Shown here piece by piece: positions 56,501-64,000 of a stretch of 64,000 nucleotides of DNA (within the stretch, counting starts at the first letter, position 1; every line of letters begins with the position of its first letter). The DNA comes from Polytrichum commune (lineage: Eukaryota; Streptophyta; Polytrichopsida; Polytrichales; Polytrichaceae). The notes under the pieces are model-generated. The model was not told where the DNA came from, did not search any database, and saw nothing but the letters and a program-made list of their open reading frames with translations. A program made the translations under genes and the position numbers. Where the stretch lies: the NCBI GenBank assembly GCA_950295325.1, contig OX485806.1:56787169-56851168 (forward strand), read 5' to 3'.

Positions 56501-59162
56501 TGGTTCACAAATGTAGGCTCTCGGAAGTGAGAGCATCCAAAAAAAACACAAAATTCAACACCTCAATCAAAGTTGAGAATGTGGTTCACACGTGTAGGCT
56601 CTCGGAATTGAAAGCATCCAAAACACACAACCAGTCAACGCGTGAGTCAAAGTTGAGAATGTGGTTCACACATGTAGGCTCTAGGAAGTGAGAGCATCCA
56701 AAAAAACACAAAATTCAACACCTGAATGAAAGTTGAGAATGTGGTTCACACATGTAAGCTCTCGGAATTGAAAGCATCCAAAACACACAACCATTCAACA
56801 CGTGAATCAAAGTTGAGACTGTGGTCCACACATGTAGGCTCTCGGAAGTGAGAGCATCCAGAACATATAACCATTCAACACGTGAGTCAAAGTTCAGAAT
56901 CTGGTTCACACATGTAGGCTCTCGGAAGTGACAACATCCAAAACACACAAAATTCAACACCTGCATGAAAGTTGAGAATGTGGTTCACACATGTAAGCTC
57001 TCGGAATTGAAAGCATCCAAAACACACAACCATTCAACACGTGAATCAAAGTTGAGAATCTCGTTCACACATGTAGGCTCTCGGAAGTGACAACATCCAA
57101 AACACACAACCATTCAACACGTGAATCAAAGTTGAGAATCTCGTTCACACATGTAGGCTCTCGGAATTGAAAGCATCCAAAACACACAACCATTCAACAC
57201 GTGAGTCAAAGTTGACAATCTGGTTCACAAATGTAGGCTCTCGGAAGTGAGAGCATCCAAAAAAAACACAAAATTCAACACCTCAATCAAAGTTGAGAAT
57301 GTGGTTCACACGTGTAGGCTCTCGGAATTGAAAGCATCCAAAACACACAACCAGTCAACGCGTGAGTCAAAGTTGAGAATGTGGTTCACACATGTAGGCT
57401 CTAGGAAGTGAGAGCATCCAAAAAAACACAAAATTCAACACCTGAATGAAAGTTGAGAATGTGGTTCACACATGTAAGCTCTCGGAATTGAAAGCATCCA
57501 AAACACACAACCATTCAACACGTGAATCAAAGTTGAGAATGTGGTTCACACATGTAAGCTCTCGGAATTGAAAGCATCCAAAACACACAACCATTCAACA
57601 CGTGAATCAAAGTTGAGAATCTCGTTCACACATGTAGGCTCTCGGAAGTGACAACATCCAAACCACACAACCATTCAACACGTGAATCAAAGTTGAGAAT
57701 CTCGTTCACACATGTAGGCTCTCGGAAATGAAAGCATCCAAAACACACAACCAGTCAACACGTGAGTCAAAGTTGAGAATCTGGTTCACACATGTAGGCT
57801 CTCGGAAGTGAGAGCATCGAAAACACACAAAATTCAACACCTGAATCAAAGTTGAGAATGTGGTTCACAAATGTAAGCTCTCGGAATTGAAAGCTTCCAA
57901 AACACACAACCATTCAACACGTGAATCAAAGTTGAGAATCTCGTTCACACATGTAGGCTCTCGGAAGGGACAACATCCAAAACACACAACCATTCAACAT
58001 GTGAATCAAAGTTGAGAATCTGGTTCAAACATGTAGGCTCTCGGAATTGAAAGCATCCAAAACACACAACCATTCAACACGTGAATCAAAGTTGAGAATG
58101 TGGTTCACACATGTAGGCTCTCGGAAGTGAGAGCATCCAAAACACACAACCATTCAACACGTGAATCAAAGTTGAGAATGTGGTTCACACATGTAGGCTC
58201 TCGGAAGTGAGAGCATCCAAAACACACAACCATTCAACAAGTGAATCAAAGTTGAGGATGTGGTTCACACATGTAGGCTCTCGGAAGTGAGAGCATCCAA
58301 AAAAACACAAAATTCAACACATGAATCAAAGTTGAGAATGTGGTTCACACATGTAGGCTCTCGGAATTGAGAGCATCCAAAACACACAACCATTCAAGAC
58401 CTGAATAAAAGTTGAGAATATCGTTCACACATGTAGGCTCTCGGAAGTGACAGCATCCAAAATAGACAACCATTCAACACGTGAATCAAAGTTGAGACTG
58501 TGGTTCACACATGTAGGCTCTCGGAAGTGAGAGCATCCAAAACACACAACCATTCAACACGTGAATCAAAGTTGAAAATGTGGTTCACACATGTAGGCTC
58601 TCGGAATTGAAAGCATCCAAGACACACAACTAGTCAACACGTGAGTCAAAGTCGAGAATCGGGTTCACACATGTAGGCTCTCGGAAGTGAGAGCATCCAA
58701 AACACACAACCATTCACCACGTGAATCAAAGTTGAGAATGTGGTTCACACATGTAGGCTCTCGGAATTGAAAGCATCCAAGACACACGACCATTCAACAC
58801 GTGAATCAAAGTTGAGAATGTGGTTCACAAATGTAGGCTCTCGCAATTGAAAGCATCCAAGACACACAACCATTCAACACGTGAGTCAAAGTTGACAATC
58901 AGGTTCACACATGTAGGCTCTCGGAATTGAGAGCATCCAAAACACACAACCATTCAACATGTGAATCAAAGTTGAGAATGTGGTTCACACATGTACGCTC
59001 TCGGAAGTGAGAGCATCCAAAACACACAACCATTCAACACGTGAATCAAGGTTGAGAATGTGGTTCACACATGTAGGCTCTCGGAAGTGAGAGCATCCAA
59101 AAAAACACAAAATTCAACACCCAAATCAAAGTTGAGAATGTGGTTCACACATGTAGGCTCTC
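53553..59162. repeat. Duplicate of the left satellite array
   Basis: Begins atgtaagctctcggaattg with gcttcc, matching position 1, and ends gtaggctctc, matching 7450, with the same rare variants in between (tcgatcacac, aagtgacaacgtcc, cattcaccacgtg, atgtacgctctcgg). The left array is 1840 bp (23 monomers) longer: 22 monomers come from the 1440/320-bp amplifications and one from an extra unit at 3201-3360. Confidence 0.9.
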
Positions 59163-59221
59163 TGTCGCGCACCTCTCCATGAGGAGTGGCCGAAACACCA
59201 TGGGCACAAGGGGGACCCCGG
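59163..59221 (+). mobile_element. Old plus-oriented LTR fragment, uninterrupted copy
   Basis: 59 bp starting TGTCGCGCACC directly after satellite CTCTC and ending ggaccccgg. It contains cacaaggggg once, the empty site of the young element found at 7501-17256. Confidence 0.85.
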
Positions 59222-60194
59222 TGTCGCAACCCTTGCTAGCCCCCCTTGACAATCTTGCCAATTTTCAATTCTAGCAAAGGTTACGAGTGCTAACCATTCG
59301 CATTCCGCCATGCTAATGATTAGCTCCTCCTAGCCCGGACCTTATAGTTCATAGGAGGGAACCAACCCTCCTACTTTGCTTTCGGGACTCACCCCTTAAT
59401 TGGTAACCCATTCCTAGATGTGGACTTCCATCCATGGAAGTCCAATCCCATGTTGATCATCGCGTTGCCGGAGCAACACTACAACAACCCGAACCATACT
59501 AGGCAACTATGGCCTCACAATGGGCCAATGCCCATGGAGGCCTTGCCGTTCGGCCTCGGGTGGGTGAGGCCACACCACCTCACCCATATAAGCCTCTAGG
59601 ACTTCATGCGGGGCCCCTACCCCACCGTCAACCAACCTCTTGTCTCTCTACCAAGAGTTGGGGCCAAGTGGACATTTTCCCTTAGCTGCTGGGCCTAGAA
59701 CCCCCCAGCAGCTTCAGACCATCATAACTTCCTTGTATGATGTCTGATCATAACAACCAACCACTCCATCTTCATCTAGGCTTCACGTAGATGCCGATGG
59801 ACTCCTCACTTGCCCCATTTGGGCAAGTATTGAGGAACTTATGCCTGTTTGAACCTTGGCAGTCCCGGGAATCACTCCCAGGCACTGCTGTACCAGGGCG
59901 CTGTCCCGGGACAGCGCCCCACTCAAATGGCCATAACTCCTAGCTCACACCTCCGATTGAGGTGTTCTTGAGCTTTCTAGAATCACCGCGCCATGAGCTA
60001 CGCATAACTCATGGCCTTACCCTTGTGCCTCCTAGTCTTCGTGGGTGGGAGGCGTCCCCAACGCCCGGGGCCCTCACCCACACTAGGATCACTTGGGCCC
60101 TCTCACCAACGGCGCCACAAGTCCCGGGTGTCACTCCGGGGTCCCCCTTGTGCCCATGGTGTTTCGGCCACTCCTCATGGAGAGGTGCGCGACA
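59222..60194 (-). repeat. 3' LTR of the chromovirus in copy 2
   Basis: 973 bp at a constant offset of 41951 from 17271-18243, with no difference found. The minus-strand polypurine tract follows at 60195-60206. Confidence 0.9.
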
Positions 60195-61438
60195 CTCACC
60201 CCCACCAAACGGAGTCGATGCCCTCATCGACTATACTCGTAGTCGGCACACCAATTCTCAAGTTGCCATCCTCTATGGTGCGGCATTGTGTTTACCTTAG
60301 GGCGCGACCCCCACAATGCATCTTCAAATTTGGCATAGTCCCAAAGGTGTCGTTCCTAGGTGGTCCGTTAGCGACCTTGGATCTCTCATCCAAGGACCTA
60401 ACCTACACTAGACCCACCTACTTTGGGACTCACTTGGGTTGCCCCTCCTTTGGGGCCTCCCCCGTTAGGCTCCACTAGCCTAACATGACACATCTAGGCG
60501 AGACCTCAACGCTTCCACTAAGTTGTCTCGGTTGCAACTCCGAGATGGCTTTCCATTGTTAAGCCACGCCTCGATCGCACGGGGGTGATGCCAAGTCCCG
60601 CCCGACTCGGTTCCCACTTTGCTCTTTCGAGACATGGGTTCATGACTCCCATGCGCCAACTCTCGTTAGCTCGCGGGTAGCACTTTTATGAGCACGCGCC
60701 ATCACATTGTCCCCGCCCGGACAAGCCCACAACTAAGAAGTATCTTGGTTTTATCCAAGGCCCCTCCAAGCTATGGCCCCCAATTACTCGGCTTACCCAA
60801 CCTAGTTTGGCATGTCTATTCCCCCTCTTCCATTAACCAAGCACAAGTACAAGACTAGGACCTCATCTCATACTTTTCTCTTTGCACCACTAAAGTTTGG
60901 ACTTTATTCCCTCAAGCCAAAGAACAAGTGCATGTTGTGGAGCAATTAACCTCGAAACTATGTTTGCTACTAGAGTCTCTCCCCCACTAAAGGAGATTGA
61001 TGTCCTCATCAATGCCTACGCTTCTTTTTATTGGAATGTCTAGCCTTAGTTTCTTCAAAGTGCTTCACCAATTCATTGGTGTTGACCATGTCTCTTGCCG
61101 GCACACAAGCGGTTTCTTTCTCAAGGTATCCTCACCATTTCACCAAGTATTTCTTTGTACTTTTTCTTTCCTTTTCACTTGGGCTTCCTACACTTGAGGA
61201 TGCCCTCTTACCTCATGTTCCAAATGACCTCCACAAGGTCGGGAGGTGGCCTAATCACTTGCTTGTGATCGGGCCACAAGGTGTCGTCCTAAAATGACTT
61301 TCGTAATGAGACATGAAATGTCGGATGCACTTTGATTTCCGGCGGTAATTCCAACTTATATATGTCCTTGACCACTTGTTCCACAATGGGAAACGGAGCT
61401 CCAATTTTGGACATGAACTTTGGAGTGAGGCCTTCCGA

Positions 61439-62428
61439 CTAAGTGAAGTTGTTCACATTCAACAACGCCTTTTGGCCCACCTCATTCTCCACTTCGCGTC
61501 TTCCGGCATTGACTTGCACTCCGTAGCACCTTCGGGCTTTCTCCACCAACAACTTGGTCATCTCCAAGACTTGTTCACGCTTCTTGGCCAAGTCCTCACC
61601 ATCTTGGTTGAACTCTAGTGTTGAATGTGCCCCCTCGAGAGCTAGGTTAATAGGTTGGAGCGCATCCACTCCATAAGCCACCACCAAAGACCACCCCTTG
61701 GTAGCCAAGTGCGTGGCTACATTGCAATTACACTCCGCTCGACCCACATAGTCCGCCCAATCTCTTTGGTCCGCCCCCACCAAGTTCCTCAAGTATTGCT
61801 TCAAGACTCCATTCACACGCTCCGCTTTCCCATTCATTTGGGAATGCAAGGTCGTGCTAAACCTTAGTTTCATTCCGACCTCCTTAGAGAAATGCATTGA
61901 AAATGCACTTGTGAACTTTGGATCTTGATCCCACACAATCACTCTTGGCAACCCGTGGTGCCTCAACCATCCTTTGAGAAAAGGCTATGCGGTCTCCAAC
62001 GCGGTGGCGGTTCCCACAATCGGCACCATGTGTGCCAACTTGGCAAACCGCTCAACCATCAACAAGATGGCATCATACCCATGTGACTCCAGCAAACTTG
62101 TGATCAAGTCCATGCACATACTATGCCATGGCGCCGACGGGATAGGCAACGGTTGCAAGAAACCGCCTTGCTTTTGGTAAGAGGCTCGGTTCATTTGAAC
62201 CTTGATTCAAGCCTTTACAAAGTGGGCTATATCTTCCTTTATGCACCGCCAATGGTACCTCCATGACACCATTCTATGGCGGTTTTTTTTTCTTTCTCCT
62301 CTATGGCCGGCAATAGGGCTATCACATTCTTCCTTCAAAACCGATAGCCTCAACTTGCCTTGTGGCACAAATACCCTACTTTGTTTGCACTTGAACAATC
62401 CGTCCACCAACTTAACTTCTTTGAGCAC
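61439..62428 (-). pseudogene. Integrase remnant (copy 2)
   Basis: Identical in translation to 25002-25991: zinc-binding region 62207-62428, core start 61985-62194 with HSMCMDLI, and 61439-61966 with VIVWDQDPKF and KAERVN. Frame breaks between the pieces are shared with the outer element of copy 1, so they predate the duplication. Confidence 0.85.
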
Positions 62429-62486
62429 CTTGCTCTTGCGAAGCTCACCTAAAAGCTTTTGTGCTTTGGGGTAATTAATTTACCCC

Positions 62487-63740
62487 TCCCGTATCTTGCA
62501 TCACAAGTTTCCTTCGCCGGCACACATTAGCCACAAGGTTTGGATGGTTCTCATTGCTTGGAACTCTTCCGGTCTACTTCGCGCATCCGGCACCACATTT
62601 CCACGGTCCGGTTTGTGGATCAAATCCACCTTCATAAGCGCCAAACTATCATGCCACCGCAATGACTTGGCGCTCACTTGCGCTTGAATGTCAAAATTCT
62701 TTTAGGACACATTGTCCATGTAGACCTTTGCTTTGTGCAACCCCAAATAGTGTTGCCACATCTTCAAGAAATGCACTACGGCAAAGAAATTCTTTGTCAT
62801 GAGTTGGTTGTCTTCTTTGACAACCATCGAGCTTCATGCTCCCATATGCAATGGCCATCCATCTTACACATAATCCACCATTGGCAAAGTCGCTCACCCC
62901 CGTATGCACCTCAAAAGGTTTGTCAAGCTCCGCGAACTTGAGCACGGGCGTCTAAGAACACTTGCTCTCAAGCTCCCCAAAGACTTGGTGGCAAGGCTCA
63001 TCCCACTCTTGGGATAGTCATTTCTTCCACAAGTCGGATAAGGTCGGATAACCATCAAGCTTAACGCTCTCATATGCAATGGCCATCCATCCTACGTTAA
63101 CCATCCGCCAATGGCAAAGTCACTCGCCCCCGTATGTACCTCAAAAGGTTTGTCAAATTTCGCAAACTTGAGCACGGGCGGCGAAGAGAACTTCGTCTTA
63201 AGCTCCTTAAAGACTTGGTAGCAAGGCTCAACCCACTTTTGGGATAGCCATTTCTTGCATAAGTTGGACAAGGTCGGACAACCATCGAGCTTCATGCTCT
63301 TATATACAATGGCCATCCATTTTGCCTCAACATCCGCCAATGCTAAAGTCACTCGCCCCCGTATGCACCTCAAAAGGTTTGTCAAAGTCCGCGAACTTAA
63401 GCACGGGCGGCGAAGAGAACTTGTTTTTTTGAGCCCCCCCCAAAGGCTTGGTGACAAGGCTCATCCCACTCTTGGGATAGCCATTTTCCTCAATAAGTTG
63501 AATAAGGTCCTAGCAACCTTAGAAAACTCTCGAATGAAGTTGTGGTACTAATTGGCTAGGCCAACAAATGACCTAAGCCCTTTTTGAATCAAGGGCCAAT
63601 TCTCCTTTTGGATTGCCTTGACATTCTTCATGTTCGTCCACCAACTTCCTTTGCCACCACATACCTCAAGAACTCGATCTCTCGTTGAGCAAAGTTCTTT
63701 TTCACTCCTTGGCGGTAATTTTTTTTTTTTTTTTTGCGCA
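62487..63740 (-). pseudogene. RT thumb and RNase H remnant (copy 2)
   Basis: Same content as 26050-27303: RNase H C-terminus, triplicated RNase H start, thumb, and the 17-T run (63719-63735) at the site of the missing RT palm. No differences from the outer copy were seen. Confidence 0.8.
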
Positions 63741-64000
63741 ACACATTAGTGAATACATCTTTGTATCTCACCAACATCGCACCAATGTTGTTTGGGGGAG
63801 GCCCATCTTTCCTAGCCTCCCCATACGTTCATTGGAGTTGCTCCAATTGAACCACAACCATTATGTTTTTTATTTTTTTTAATTCGGTCCATTAAGACCA
63901 AATTCAACTTAGGTCCTCCTACCATAGGAGTCATTGTTAATTTGAACTTCAATTCTTTGCCATTATGACACATCATAATGCACGGCAAGCACACCGGCTT

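Larger units (their letters stand above)
29891..59162. repeat. 80-bp satellite array (main array, about 366 monomers)
   Basis: Continuous satellite of the same 80-bp family, 29.3 kb with no other sequence. Subtypes are locally clustered: forms with catgcaggctctcagaagtg and gtgatagc prevail at 31-39 kb, and forms with cattcgaaacgtgaatg at 46-49 kb. The last 5.6 kb (53553-59162) duplicates the left array. Minus-strand open frames of 60-83 codons occur because three 80-bp units make 240 bp, and are not genes. Confidence 0.97.
60195..64000 (-). mobile_element. Copy 2 of the outer chromovirus, internal region (truncated by the window end)
   Basis: 3' UTR 60195-60713 is intact and runs directly into outer-type internal sequence at 60714, without the LTR and internal region of the inner element. 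From 60714 it equals 24277-27563. Coding remnants on the minus strand: chromodomain 61031-61162; integrase 61439-61966, 61985-62194 and 62207-62428; RNase H C-terminus about 62490-62690; RNase H tandem repeats 62837-63492; RT thumb about 63540-63700; protease linker 63812-64000, continuing beyond the window. The RT palm is missing here too. This is the simplest form of the element and likely the state before the inner copy arrived. Confidence 0.8.

Noticed and set aside
29891-59162. Telomere-type or ribosomal intergenic repeats
   Set aside because: No TTTAGGG-type runs and no rRNA sequence nearby. The 80-bp unit does not resemble either.
59163-64000. Independent second insertion of the same element into the same satellite monomer
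   Set aside because: The flanking satellite, the 59-bp fragment junction and the shared frame breaks are the same in both, which fits duplication of one locus and not two events.

Overview
The window is plant nuclear heterochromatin. The evidence is long arrays of an about 80-bp tandem satellite and Ty3/gypsy LTR retrotransposons with plant-type features: an Athila/Tat-like reverse transcriptase, a chromodomain-bearing relative, and primer-binding sites matching plant tRNA-Gly and initiator tRNA-Met. I cannot name the species. I find no host protein gene, rRNA, tRNA or CRISPR array. Roughly 57% is satellite and the rest is retroelement.

Layout. 1-7450: satellite array. 7451-29890: a retroelement complex inserted in the satellite, flanked by the 5-bp duplication CTCTC. 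29891-59162: a second uninterrupted satellite array. 59163-64000: the start of a second, nearly identical copy of the retroelement complex, cut by the window end.

The complex at 7451-29890 is nested, and I read these layers. (1) An old plus-oriented LTR lies directly in the satellite; its first about 59 bp and last about 650 bp survive. (2) Inside it is a minus-strand chromovirus ('outer'), with its 3' LTR at 17271-18243 and a truncated 5' LTR at 28582-29226. The two LTRs are almost identical, yet the element lacks the reverse transcriptase palm. (3) A diverged relative ('inner', about 18441-24276) interrupts the outer element. It has a 5' LTR and tRNA-Met primer site but no 3' LTR of its own. 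(4) A very young 9756-bp Athila/Tat-like element (7501-17256) sits in the 59-bp old LTR fragment. Its LTRs are 1474 bp with one visible difference, its target duplication is AAGGG and its primer site matches tRNA-Gly(UCC). It carries a 134-codon leader ORF, gag, protease, reverse transcriptase, RNase H and integrase. Its pol is interrupted by a single in-frame TGA.

The right part of the window (53553-64000) repeats the left part (1-18440, then 24277-27563) and contains neither the young element nor the inner chromovirus. It therefore shows the pre-insertion state at both sites. This makes the region a large direct duplication of satellite plus retroelement, about 51.7 kb apart at the satellite/element junction, with later lineage-specific insertions. 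The arrays also contain nested higher-order repeats of 7, 9, 14, 18, 21 and 26 monomers.

Open frames in the satellite are by-products of the repeat and are not annotated as genes.
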